This document shows, in pieces, positions 1 through 8,500 of a DNA stretch of 23,657 nucleotides. Made by a program: the position numbers and the translations under genes. The notes beneath the pieces were generated by a model. It was given only the letters and a program-made list of their open reading frames with translations. It did not search any database and was not told where the DNA came from. Each line of letters begins with the position of its first letter. Positions within the stretch are counted from its first letter, which is position 1. Source of the DNA: JAJRAL01 sp050015815 (lineage in GTDB: Archaea; Thermoplasmatota; Thermoplasmata; Methanomassiliicoccales; UBA472); assembly GCA_050015815.1 (NCBI GenBank), contig JBEKAR010000005.1, positions 1 through 23,657 on the forward strand, given 5' to 3'.

Positions 1-2
1 GC

Positions 3-1307
3 GCCGATAGAGCCTTGATCGGCGCCGCTCTCGACATCGGCACGACCACAGTGGTGCTCTCACTCCTCGACCTGAAGAGCGGCAAGACGCTCGCGACCAC
101 TTCCGACTACAACCTTCAGATCAAGGCCGGCGACGATGTGATAGCACGAATAGCCTACGCCGAGGAGGGGGGCCTCGAAGAGCTGAGGGCCTTGGTCCTG
201 AAGACGATCGCGTCGTTGATGAAGAAGGCCTGCGCGGCCTCCCCGGTGAGGGTGAAGTCTGAGGAGATAGACGCCATGTCGGTGGCGGGCAACACCACGA
301 TGATACACCTCTTCCTTGGGATCGATCCGCGGCACATCAGGTACGAACCTTACCTTCCCGCGACGAATGTTCCTCCGATACTGACCGGGCGCGAGGCGGC
401 CCTGCCGATGAACCCGCACGGGCCGGTCTTCTGTCTGCCGGGCAGAGCAGGGTTCGTGGGCGGCGACATCACCGCGGACGTGATCGCATCTGGCATGCGG
501 GAGAATAGCGAGCTCGCAATGCTCATAGACGTCGGGACGAACGGAGAGGTCGTTCTCGGCGACGGCGAGTTCCTGGTCTCCTGTTCGACCTCAGCCGGCC
601 CGGCATTTGAGGGGGGTGAGGTAGCCTGTGGCATGAGAGCGATGACCGGCGCCATCGAGAGCGTCGCGATTGGAGAGGATCTCGCCGCGGAGGTGACGGT
701 GATTGGCGACGGGAAGGCCGCAGGGGTCTGCGGCTCCGGCCTGATAGACCTCCTGGCGCAGATGTTCGTTCGGGGCATCGTCGACCGCTCGGGAAGGTTC
801 AACGTTGATGAGACCCCCGGCATCCGGGACGTCGACGGATCGAAGCAGTTCGTCATCTCCTCCTCCGGGACCGGCAGGTCGAGAAGGGAGATTGTCATCC
901 GGGAGGAGGACATAGCCAACCTGATCAGGACGAAGGCCGCGCTCTACGCCGGAGGGGCCGTCCTGCTCCGCACGCTCGAGCGAGACGTCCACCAGGTCAA
1001 GAGAGTGTACGTCGCCGGCGGGTTCGGCAACTACATCGACGTCGAGAACGCTGTCACGATAGGACTGCTTCCTGACCTGCCGAGAGACCGCTTCGTGTTC
1101 ATCGGGAACGGGGCCCTTTCCGGTGCGGTCCATACACTCCTCTCTGGAGAGAAGAGGAGGGAGGCGATGCGAGTGCACGAGGACATGACATACATCGAGC
1201 TGAGTAACTCCAGCACGTTCTTTGACGAGTTCTCCTCGGCGTCGTTCCTACCGCACACCGATCTCGACCTCTTCCCCTCGGTCGAGAGGATGCTCGAGGA
1301 ACGCTAG
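3..1307 (+). CDS. acsV: Corrinoid activation/regeneration protein, ASKHA ATPase part (AcsV/RACo/RamA type), 5' truncated by window edge
   Basis: ATP-dependent reductive activator that restores the Co(I) state of a corrinoid protein after accidental oxidation. The reading frame is open to the left edge, and codons 3-14 continue in frame before the TTG at 15, so the true start and the expected N-terminal 2Fe-2S ferredoxin domain lie outside the window. What remains (about 434 residues) is the C-terminal ASKHA/DUF4445 ATPase: phosphate-1 motif DIGTTT just after the edge, SVAGNTTM, phosphate-2 motif LIDVGTNGE, the CSTSAGPAFEGG block, adenosine motif VAGGFGNY and the IGNGAL segment. It lies in the same region as CooC and both corrinoid iron-sulfur protein genes, the setting of acsV in acetogen acs clusters, so its client is most likely AcsC/AcsD. 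A methyltransferase-associated RamA role is the alternative. It ends in TAG; the next in-frame stop is TAA ten codons later. Confidence 0.85.
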   Translation, partial: ADRALIGAALDIGTTTVVLSLLDLKSGKTLATTSDYNLQIKAGDDVIARIAYAEEGGLEELRALVLKTIASLMKKACAASPVRVKSEEIDAMSVAGNTTMIHLFLGIDPRHIRYEPYLPATNVPPILTGREAALPMNPHGPVFCLPGRAGFVGGDITADVIASGMRENSELAMLIDVGTNGEVVLGDGEFLVSCSTSAGPAFEGGEVACGMRAMTGAIESVAIGEDLAAEVTVIGDGKAAGVCGSGLIDLLAQMFVRGIVDRSGRFNVDETPGIRDVDGSKQFVISSSGTGRSRREIVIREEDIANLIRTKAALYAGGAVLLRTLERDVHQVKRVYVAGGFGNYIDVENAVTIGLLPDLPRDRFVFIGNGALSGAVHTLLSGEKRREAMRVHEDMTYIELSNSSTFFDEFSSASFLPHTDLDLFPSVERMLEER

Positions 1308-1416
1308 GCGACGAGGCGATGCGCCGCATCTGGCTAATGGCGGCTCGCCACGACCTGCGACCTGGATGAACGAGGCCCTGGCCAAGCATCGTTCTATGTC
1401 GAAAGAGGCAGAAAAG

Positions 1417-1424
1417 GTTTATCA
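1417..1424 (+). promoter_or_regulatory. Possible TATA box for the core methionine synthase/cooC pair
   Basis: The sequence gtttatca lies about 27 bases before the ATG at 1448, the distance expected for an archaeal leaderless transcript. The 140-base gap after the preceding gene would allow an independent promoter. It is a short AT-rich match in a GC-rich background and is only suggestive. Confidence 0.3.
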
Positions 1425-1447
1425 GAGGCTAGCCGAATCTGCTGGAC

Positions 1448-2476
1448 ATGCTTTGGGGAGGACTCCCACTATGCATAGGTTCGTTGCCCCACAAGGACCC
1501 AGCAAAGGCCGTCGACCTCATCCTTAGGCATCTCAGACGCACACCTTTCTGGCCCCAGCTCCCGGCGATGGGGTTCGGCGAGAACATGTATGCCCAGTAC
1601 GCCTTCCGCCTCCCCGGCGCGGTGGTCGATGAGGAGGGCCGAAGAATAACCGTTGACCTGACCACATTCGAGCCAGAGCGTTTTTACGAGGCGGTCGTCT
1701 CGGACGAGGTCGGATACTTCGAGCATCCGAAAGAGCAGTTCCACGGATTGTACGAACTCCTCTCCCGAACCCTTCCCCGGGAGTCAGTCGCGATCAAGGG
1801 GCAGGTGACAGGGCCGGTCAGCCTGGGCCTGCAGATCTTCGACCAGAACGGGAAATCGATCATATATGACGACGCGTACAGCGAGATTGTGCGCCGAAAC
1901 GTGAACCTCTGCCTTCGCTGGCAAGAGTCCAAGCTAAGGGAGAAGTTCGGTCGGACGATCATGTTCGTGGACGAGCCTTCGCTCTCTCTGGTCGGGACGC
2001 CGTTCGCCGCGATCTCGTCGGAGCAGGTCAGGACCTGGATCGACGAATCTGTCGAGGGGTTGAAGGGTCAAACGGGGCTGCACTGCTGCGGGAACACGGA
2101 CTGGTCGACGGTCCTGAGCGCGGAGATCGACATCCTCTCGTTCGACGCGTACGAATACGGTCATACGATCTCACTGTACCCGAGCGATGTCACGTCGTTC
2201 CTCGATCGGGGCGGGACGATCGCCTGGGGCATTGTCCCGAACCGTGAGGAGACGCTCAGGCAGGAGACCTTGGGCTCGCTTTTGGAACGTCTGAACGGGT
2301 CGATCGATAGGCTCGTGTCCAAGGGCGTGCCGAGGAAGAAGATAGTAGAGTCGTCGCTCGTCACGCCCCAGTGCGGCCTAGAGGGATTGGATGAAGGGAC
2401 GAGCGAGGACGCGGTCCGCATGCTTGTCTCGCTCTCTGACGAGTTCCGCCGCCGGAATGACCTGGAGACCCCATGA
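1448..2476 (+). CDS. Core MetE-like, folate-independent methionine synthase (MesB/MesC-like)
   Basis: Predicted zinc-dependent transfer of a methyl group to homocysteine to make methionine, probably from a corrinoid protein rather than a folate. The 342-residue protein has only the catalytic (beta/alpha)8 barrel of the MetE/UROD superfamily. The start GSLPHKDPAKA is typical of these short forms. Zinc ligands are visible as H212-x-C214 (LHCCGN) and C309 (TPQCGL), with D233 near the acidic position. The N-terminal folate-binding half of full MetE is absent. The ATG at 1448 is the first start after an in-frame TAG at 1430-1432. The stop overlaps the cooC start (ATGA), implying translational coupling. 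Established work describes core methionine synthase families in anaerobes with the Wood-Ljungdahl pathway, predicted to take methyl groups from the corrinoid iron-sulfur protein. Assignment to MesB or MesC, or to another methyltransferase, cannot be made by eye. Confidence 0.75.
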   Translation: MLWGGLPLCIGSLPHKDPAKAVDLILRHLRRTPFWPQLPAMGFGENMYAQYAFRLPGAVVDEEGRRITVDLTTFEPERFYEAVVSDEVGYFEHPKEQFHGLYELLSRTLPRESVAIKGQVTGPVSLGLQIFDQNGKSIIYDDAYSEIVRRNVNLCLRWQESKLREKFGRTIMFVDEPSLSLVGTPFAAISSEQVRTWIDESVEGLKGQTGLHCCGNTDWSTVLSAEIDILSFDAYEYGHTISLYPSDVTSFLDRGGTIAWGIVPNREETLRQETLGSLLERLNGSIDRLVSKGVPRKKIVESSLVTPQCGLEGLDEGTSEDAVRMLVSLSDEFRRRNDLETP

Positions 2477-3234
2477 GCTTCAGGATCGCAGTCGTCGGCA
2501 AGGGAGGCGTCGGCAAGACTACGATCTCGGCGCTTCTCGTGAGGGCCCTTCACGAGCGGACAGGCAAGGTCGTCATGGCAGTCGACGCCGACCCGAACTC
2601 GAACCTCGGAGAGAAGCTCGGGGTGATGCCCGAACGCACGATAGGTGATCTGCGGGAGAAGATGCTCAAGAGCGCCGACGATCTCCCGGCGGGCCAGAGC
2701 AAGCAGGAGTACGTCGAGTACCAGATGCGGCTGGCTACGGTCGAAGGCGACGGTTTCGATCTCCTCTCCATGGGCCGCCCCGAAGGGCCGGGGTGCTACT
2801 GCTACATCAATAACATTATGAGAACATTCCTCGACGAAGCGATGGACGACTACGATTTCGTCGTAATCGATAACGAAGCGGGAATGGAACATCTCTCCAG
2901 GAGGACGACGAAGAGCATGGACGTCCTGGTCGCGGTCTCCGACCCGACGAAGACCGGGATGGAGACTGTCGGGCGCTTGGTCTCCCTGGCGAAGGAGATG
3001 AAGATCGAGGTGGGGTGCCTCGCACTGGTCGTCAACGGGGTCAGGGGACAACAGATCCCGGTTGTCGAACAGATGGCCGAAGGCATGATCCAGTGCAAGG
3101 CGTTCACCGTGCCGTTTAGCGACGATCTCGCAAACCTCAACGCCGAGGGACGATCGCTCCTCGAGCTTGGGGAGAGCGACCATGTGTTCAGGGCGGTCAA
3201 AGCGATGAGCGACCAGCTGATTCATTTCGTATGA
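2473..3234 (+). CDS. cooC: CooC-type nickel-insertion ATPase for CODH/ACS (copy 1)
   Basis: MinD/SIMIBI-class P-loop ATPase that matures the nickel centre of CO dehydrogenase (CooC) or acetyl-CoA synthase (AcsF). The 253-residue protein opens with the deviant Walker A motif GKGGVGKTT (residues 9-17), followed by the AVDADPNSNL switch region and the family metal-binding C-x-C pair at C108 and C110 in GCYCYINN, which holds Ni/Zn at the dimer interface. It starts within the ATGA overlap with the methionine synthase gene and converges on the CODH/ACS operon, its likely client. A second, distinct CooC lies at 19040-19849. CooC and AcsF cannot be told apart by eye. Confidence 0.9.
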   Translation: MSFRIAVVGKGGVGKTTISALLVRALHERTGKVVMAVDADPNSNLGEKLGVMPERTIGDLREKMLKSADDLPAGQSKQEYVEYQMRLATVEGDGFDLLSMGRPEGPGCYCYINNIMRTFLDEAMDDYDFVVIDNEAGMEHLSRRTTKSMDVLVAVSDPTKTGMETVGRLVSLAKEMKIEVGCLALVVNGVRGQQIPVVEQMAEGMIQCKAFTVPFSDDLANLNAEGRSLLELGESDHVFRAVKAMSDQLIHFV

Positions 3235-3261
3235 CCGGTCGGCGTGATATCGTTCCGGCCA

Positions 3262-4590
3262 TCAAGGAAGCGACTTGAGGAACTTCGGCAATCCGCTCGA
3301 TTCCTTCGGACCGACGATCACCTTCAGCCCCGTCGTCTCCTGCAACTTCCCGCTCATCCTCGTGACCATTCCCGGGATGATCAACTCGCCGCGAGTGGAC
3401 CGCTGCTTCGCGCCGCTTGTCTCTATCGCCTTCCCCACTCCTTCAGGCGTTAGTTTGCCCGCCGCGAACGCCGTCATGACGCTCAGTCCTTCGGAGTCGA
3501 CCACGAGCAACCAGGCAGGCACCCTGCTCTTCTCGATGTCCGCTAAGACCGTGAAGTAGGTCAGCGAGAAGTTGGTGGTGAAAAGTATCGGTGCCTTCTC
3601 GCTAGGGTTGTTGACCGGATAGATGCCAGGCTTTACCTGTATCGGGACCTGAGGGTCGGTGTAGATGTTCTGCCGTAGCACGAAGAGCGGCATGGCCTGG
3701 AAGTCTTCGAGCTCGTCGAACACGACGAGGCTCCCATACTTCATCGTCGCCGTCATGCCCATGAGGACCGCGTGCTCCCCTCGTCCCGCCATGACGACGA
3801 TCGGATAGCCGAGGCCGCGGAATAGCCGTTTGACTGAGACCTTGCGCACGATCGATGCTCTCTCGAGCAGGGTCTTCGCGTCGCTAGCGCCGAAATCCAG
3901 AGCGATGTCCTCAACGCCAGTCGTCCTGACCTTCGAGACCAGATCAGCGAGCTCGTTCAATCCTCGTTCATCGCGGACCACCAATGGGCAATTGAACTCC
4001 TTCGCAACCTGCGCCATCGCGGTGAAGTTCGATTGGTCGGCGGCGTGAAGCAAGGGTACTCTCGATGCGATCTTGGCCGCCGCCGCTCTCATCGCGTCTG
4101 CGTCCTTCGAAATGAGCATAATCGCCCCTTCATGTCTCGAGGTGACGCGTTCGGCCGCCTTTGCGAAACGCTCCGCATCACAGGAGTCATTCTTCACCGT
4201 GATCGAATCGAGCTTTAGGATCTGGCCTACCCGTTCCACCGTCATCCTCGAAGCCTTGTCGATGCGCGCGTCAACCTCATTCTCGTTGAGCGAATCGGAG
4301 ATCGCGAGAGAGTACGCGGTCGGATGGAAGAACTTCTTCTCGTGTCGGTAGAGCTCCGTCTCGTCGCCCATCTGCACTACCCCTTTCCCCGATCCGAACT
4401 TGATCAGCCTAATCGGCGGCGCAGAACTCGCGGCGAACTGCCGCTTCGCCTCTTCGGAGATGAAGGGGCAGTCCTCGAGCTTCGCCTTGGAGTTGGCGAT
4501 CTGCATCGCGAAGGCCAGGCATGTAGGGTAGTTGCATTTGCCGCAGTTCTTCTTCGGTAGGAACTTGAAGACCTCGATCGCGGTAGGCAC
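3262..4590 (-). CDS. acsC: Corrinoid iron-sulfur protein large (gamma) subunit, AcsC/CdhE
   Basis: Large subunit of the corrinoid iron-sulfur protein, which carries the methyl group on cobalt to the A-cluster of acetyl-CoA synthase. The 442-residue protein begins with a 4Fe-4S domain whose cysteines C16, C19, C24 and C41 give exactly CX2CX4CX16C (NCGKCNYPTC). A TIM barrel and a C-terminal corrinoid-binding region follow (segments such as GIYPVNNPSEKAPILFTTNF and VPAWLLVVDSEGLSV). The start is GTG directly after the TGA of acsD (TGAGTG), with a GGGAGG Shine-Dalgarno sequence inside the end of acsD, so the two subunits are translationally coupled. It is the last gene of the CODH/ACS operon and converges on cooC with only 27 bases between stops. 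No strong terminator hairpin is visible in that gap. Confidence 0.93.
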   Translation of the reverse strand: MPTAIEVFKFLPKKNCGKCNYPTCLAFAMQIANSKAKLEDCPFISEEAKRQFAASSAPPIRLIKFGSGKGVVQMGDETELYRHEKKFFHPTAYSLAISDSLNENEVDARIDKASRMTVERVGQILKLDSITVKNDSCDAERFAKAAERVTSRHEGAIMLISKDADAMRAAAAKIASRVPLLHAADQSNFTAMAQVAKEFNCPLVVRDERGLNELADLVSKVRTTGVEDIALDFGASDAKTLLERASIVRKVSVKRLFRGLGYPIVVMAGRGEHAVLMGMTATMKYGSLVVFDELEDFQAMPLFVLRQNIYTDPQVPIQVKPGIYPVNNPSEKAPILFTTNFSLTYFTVLADIEKSRVPAWLLVVDSEGLSVMTAFAAGKLTPEGVGKAIETSGAKQRSTRGELIIPGMVTRMSGKLQETTGLKVIVGPKESSGLPKFLKSLP

Positions 4591-5547
4591 TCATCTCCCT
4601 CCCATGAACTCGTCTATTGCGTTCCTCACGATCCTGGCTGCGGAGGGGCTGCGCATGACGACGATGTCAGCGCCGGCCATGACAGCGGCGATGCCGGTGG
4701 TCGCTTCCCACCAGACCGCACGCTCCTTGAGCCCCTCATGTCCAGGGATTTCCTCGCCAGTCTCCTTGGCCTTCCACGCCGGCGAGGTGTCGCAGAGCAA
4801 CGGTACCTGGAGCATCGAGTCGCCCATCAACGCCGCGATTCTAATCCGCTCCATGACCGAGTAGGTGTACTCGAGTCCCATCCCGAGCGAGGCCATCAAC
4901 GGGTCGGTCACAATGCGCTCCTTGCGCACCCCGAAGTCGGTGAGAAGGATGTTGATCTGCTTGGCCAGGTTGACGTCGAGGTTCGAGAACGAGAGGACCG
5001 CGTGATCGTTCGCCATCGCGGCGGCGGAGATTGACTTGTACGCCGCCTCGTCCGCGTGGCAGAGCAGGAGCTTCTCCTTGCTCGCTATGTTGCTCACCGC
5101 CTCCATGACCTTCGCGTCCTTCTCCTCCAGGCCGCAACCGTAGACGATGAGCGGGGCCCCGACGGAACCGAGGACCGCTTTGACGGTCGCCGCCTCCTCC
5201 TCTGGTGAGCGGTTCTCTTCTTCCGGGTTCGCCGAGTGCAGCTTGAGGCAAACAAGGTCCGCCCCCCATTCGTCGACCCACTTTCTGGCCAGTGCGGCCG
5301 GGTCCTTGGCGGCGTTCCCGAACTCCTCGAGTACCTGCGGCTGCAAGTCGTTCCAGCGGTCGATTACCTCTCCCGCGATGAGCGGGCGGTTGAGCATCGC
5401 CCCTTCGTAGGAAAGGAACGGCATGCCGGTCTCGCCGCCGACCTCGAGGGCCTCAGATCGGCTGCCGCCCTGCTCCCGCGTCGCCCCGAGCGTGACCGTC
5501 CCAATCCTGCCGCTCCATCTCTCCTTTGGCACTGGCACCTCGACCAT
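4591..5547 (-). CDS. acsD: Corrinoid iron-sulfur protein small (delta) subunit, AcsD/CdhD
   Basis: Small subunit of the corrinoid iron-sulfur protein, a TIM-barrel partner that helps hold the corrinoid and docks the methyl donor. The predicted 318-residue protein matches the usual size of bacterial AcsD rather than the longer methanogen CdhD. It starts MVEVPVPKERWSGRIGTVTL and contains LVCLKLHSANPEEENRS, LLLCHADE and LGMGLEYTYSVMERIRIAAL, typical of the family. A longer frame exists to 5616, but it overlaps the CODH/ACS end, and the ATG at 5547 has a GAGGTG Shine-Dalgarno sequence about seven bases upstream, so 5547 is preferred. The CODH/ACS stop is ten bases upstream and acsC follows without a gap. 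Confidence 0.92.
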   Translation of the reverse strand: MVEVPVPKERWSGRIGTVTLGATREQGGSRSEALEVGGETGMPFLSYEGAMLNRPLIAGEVIDRWNDLQPQVLEEFGNAAKDPAALARKWVDEWGADLVCLKLHSANPEEENRSPEEEAATVKAVLGSVGAPLIVYGCGLEEKDAKVMEAVSNIASKEKLLLCHADEAAYKSISAAAMANDHAVLSFSNLDVNLAKQINILLTDFGVRKERIVTDPLMASLGMGLEYTYSVMERIRIAALMGDSMLQVPLLCDTSPAWKAKETGEEIPGHEGLKERAVWWEATTGIAAVMAGADIVVMRSPSAARIVRNAIDEFMGGR

Positions 5548-5557
5548 GATTCGCACC

Positions 5558-8500
5558 TCACTGCAATAGCGGTGGCATCGCGAGCGCCGGGTGATTGACC
5601 TTCGCCATCCATTCAACCAGGCCGTCGGCCTCCGTGGTCACTGACTCGTCGGCAATCTTGTCCACGAAGTCCGGCACGCCCAGCTCTTCGGCCCTCCGCC
5701 TCAGCGATTCCATCATCTGCGCCTTCAGCTCCTTGGGCATCCAGGCGATGCGCAGGAAGCCACCGTCCGCTGGGATGAACTTCTTGCTCAATATGTATTT
5801 GCGGCCGACGCCGATGAAGCCCGGCGTCTGCTTCCCGCCGCCGATGCTGCCGGCCAGAGTGGAGAACTTCATCCCCACCGGCGTCATGCCTGGGAACTCG
5901 CGGTTGACGAGCACTACCGCCTGGGCGTCCGCCGTCATCGCGACGATTACTTCGAAGCAGCCGCAGCTGGTCATCGGGTCCTCCATCATGGTGTAGGCGT
6001 TGAAGCGCTCGAGCTTGTGGTGAGAGAGCTCAAAGACCGACTCGTTCACTCCCCGCCATTGTCCTTTGACCGCATCGATCGCATCTCCTTTCGTGATCGG
6101 CTGGTTGGGCCCGGTCGGGGCTATCTCCTTGCCCGCCTTCGCATCGAGATAGTTGACCGCGCCGCATAGTCCCAGGCGCTCAGGGGTAACTATGCAGATG
6201 TGGTCTGGCGCGAAGGACTGGCACAGAGAGCACGACATGAACGTGTCCACCGCCTCGTCGGTCAGCCCCAAGAGCCTCTCGTCCCTCGTGGCGTACTTCG
6301 CCTTGGCCAGGGGCATCAATTCCTCGATCTTCGCGCCGTCGGTGATGATCGTCACCTGCACGCGCGAGACGATGTTGCCGAACTCGGCCTTCAGCTTAGT
6401 GATCAGGATTTCACCGAAGTGCCTGAATCGCAGCCCGGCCTTGACCGAGTTCTTGCTCAGCCTGACCCAGATCGTGTTCCTTTGCCCGGTGTGCCAGGCG
6501 CCCTCCGCGAAGTTGATGAACTGGTGGATGCGGCGTTCGAGGACCGGCTCGAACTCCTCCTGCATCTTCTTGCCGTAGACGTCAATGAGGATCGCCAGGG
6601 GGGTCTTGCCTCCCTCGGGCATCTCGTCAACGTCCTTTCCGATGAGCGTGATCGTTCCGTCCTCGACTTGGTCCTCCGGCAGCACGCGCAGCAGTTCGAA
6701 CGCCGGCGTCTTCGACGCCCCTCCGGCCTCGATGTACGTCTCCGGCCGCCTGACCGTCTCCCCTTCGAACGCCGGACCGTAGGCGACCGGAATCTTCACC
6801 GGAGCGAGCTTGACCTGGATGCCCCGGAGCTCGATCGCTGTCTGTACCATGTGCTCGTAGTTTGGCTGAGAGATGTACTTCTCGGGAATCGCCTCGATCT
6901 GCTGGTCGGTGATCGTCGGAGAGCCGTTCAGCAGCACGGCGAACTCCGTCGCGGCTTTGATCGCGTCTATCGGACCGAGCTGCAGGACGAACACCTTCGG
7001 CCTCTTCCTCAGGTAGTTCTGCAGGCGCTCCCTGTCACCTTTCTGGACGTTTCCGAAGGTGAGGGCCGCACGGATGGCGAAGTTCAACCCGTGGACCACT
7101 TGCGTGAACTCGCCGACGGGGTACAGCATCGCGTCCAGGCCCATCCGGATCCCCTCATCCTTCAGCTGACGGATCGTGTCGAACGAGGCGATGATGAGCA
7201 TGCCCTTCGATTGGCAGTCGCGTACGATCTTGACGAGCTTCTTCGGGTCCGAGGCCGTTCCGATCAGGACCGCCGCGCCCGGGATAGTGTCATCGACGAA
7301 CGCGATGCCGAGCTCCCGCAGGACCTTGTCTGGAATGAAACCGCAATAGGGCGTTCCCTTGTAGGGGTTCTCGTCCCCATCGTACTTGAGTGCCTCGATC
7401 AGCTCGGCCGCCACCATTGTCGCCTCCCCGGCCGCAAGAGCGTTCTCGTAGGTCGGTTCGTGCCTGATGATCGACCTAGCATCGCCCAGGACGGCAGGCA
7501 TGTCGCCCAAGCAGTGGACCTCTTTGCCCTCCCAGGCGAAGATCGCCGGGAGCGAGTATCCGGTCTCAGGGAACTCGATTCTCTCGTCGTATCCGTGTAG
7601 TTCGATCGCCACCGAAAGCAGCAGATCAGCGTAGCCAGTCGCGATGATCGCGCCGTCGATCGCCATCTGAATCAGCTCCTTCTGCTCTATCGCCGGTGAT
7701 TCAGGCACGAAGTAGGTGTTCGACCATCCGAGCTTCCAGCGCCTTCTCTCCAGTTCGTTGGCAAGCTTCTTGCTCGCCTCGACCGGGTTCGGCTCGAAGA
7801 TGAAGCGGCCGCCGAATACGTCCCCTGTCGTGTTGGTCAGGACCTCCAGGACCAGAGGCGATCCGCCGACGTAGTTGATCGTGCCGACGTGGACGGTCAA
7901 TCCAAATGCGACGAGCCAGGTGCCGATCGAGACGGCCTTCTCGTGGTTCGCCTCCGGCGCTGAGGCGACGAACGGTATGGAGTCGACGTCGACCTTCAGC
8001 CTCCTTGCGATTTCCGTCGCGAGGTTCATTGCGCGGGTGTTGTCGACGCAGGAGCCGACATGCCAGACCGGCGGAAGAGCGACCTTGTTCGCATTCTCCA
8101 GGTCGTGAATGAACTTCTTTAGGCCCGGACCTGCAAAAGTCTCGGTCGCTGCTGATGAAAGGAAGCCGTTCTTCGCCAGCGCCCCTGCGGAGCATCCCGT
8201 CGCTAGCACCAGCACGTCGTTCTTCAGAAGCTCCGCCGCTATCGTGACGTGGTTCAGGTCCTGCTCGGCGCGCTGGTTGTTGCAGCCCGCCATCAGAGCG
8301 ATGCCACGGAGCTGTCCCGTCCTGATCGCATCGATGAGGACGTGGAACGGTTCGTTATGAGAGATATTCGAGAGCAGTTCCTCGATCTGCTCCAGGCTGA
8401 AGCCCGCAATCACCTCCGACCTGACGTCTGGGATGACGACCTTGGAGGGGTCGCGGTGCCTGTATGCCTCGATGGCCAAGCGCACTATCGCCTTGGCGCT

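Noticed and set aside
1305..1337. Readthrough of the TAG ending the AcsV gene to a TAA ten codons later
   Set aside because: The ten extra residues show no family similarity and the protein already ends like its relatives, so TAG acts as a stop here. The same holds for the other five TAG-terminated genes, which argues against genome-wide recoding.
2161..3225. A 354-codon open frame on the minus strand opposite cooC and the methionine synthase
   Set aside because: Both sense genes show complete family motifs; the antisense frame has compositional bias typical of shadows.
3235..3261. Bidirectional terminator between the converging cooC and acsC genes
   Set aside because: Only weak GC complementarity and no T-rich tract on either strand can be seen.
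5548..5616. Extended N-terminus for the corrinoid protein small subunit
   Set aside because: The extra residues are arginine-rich, unlike the family, and overlap the end of the CODH/ACS gene; ATG 5547 has a good ribosome-binding site.
6200..7600. A 466-codon open frame on the plus strand opposite the CODH/ACS gene
   Set aside because: It is a low-complexity Arg/Asp/Leu-rich antisense shadow of a strongly conserved gene in GC-rich DNA, with no recognisable domain.
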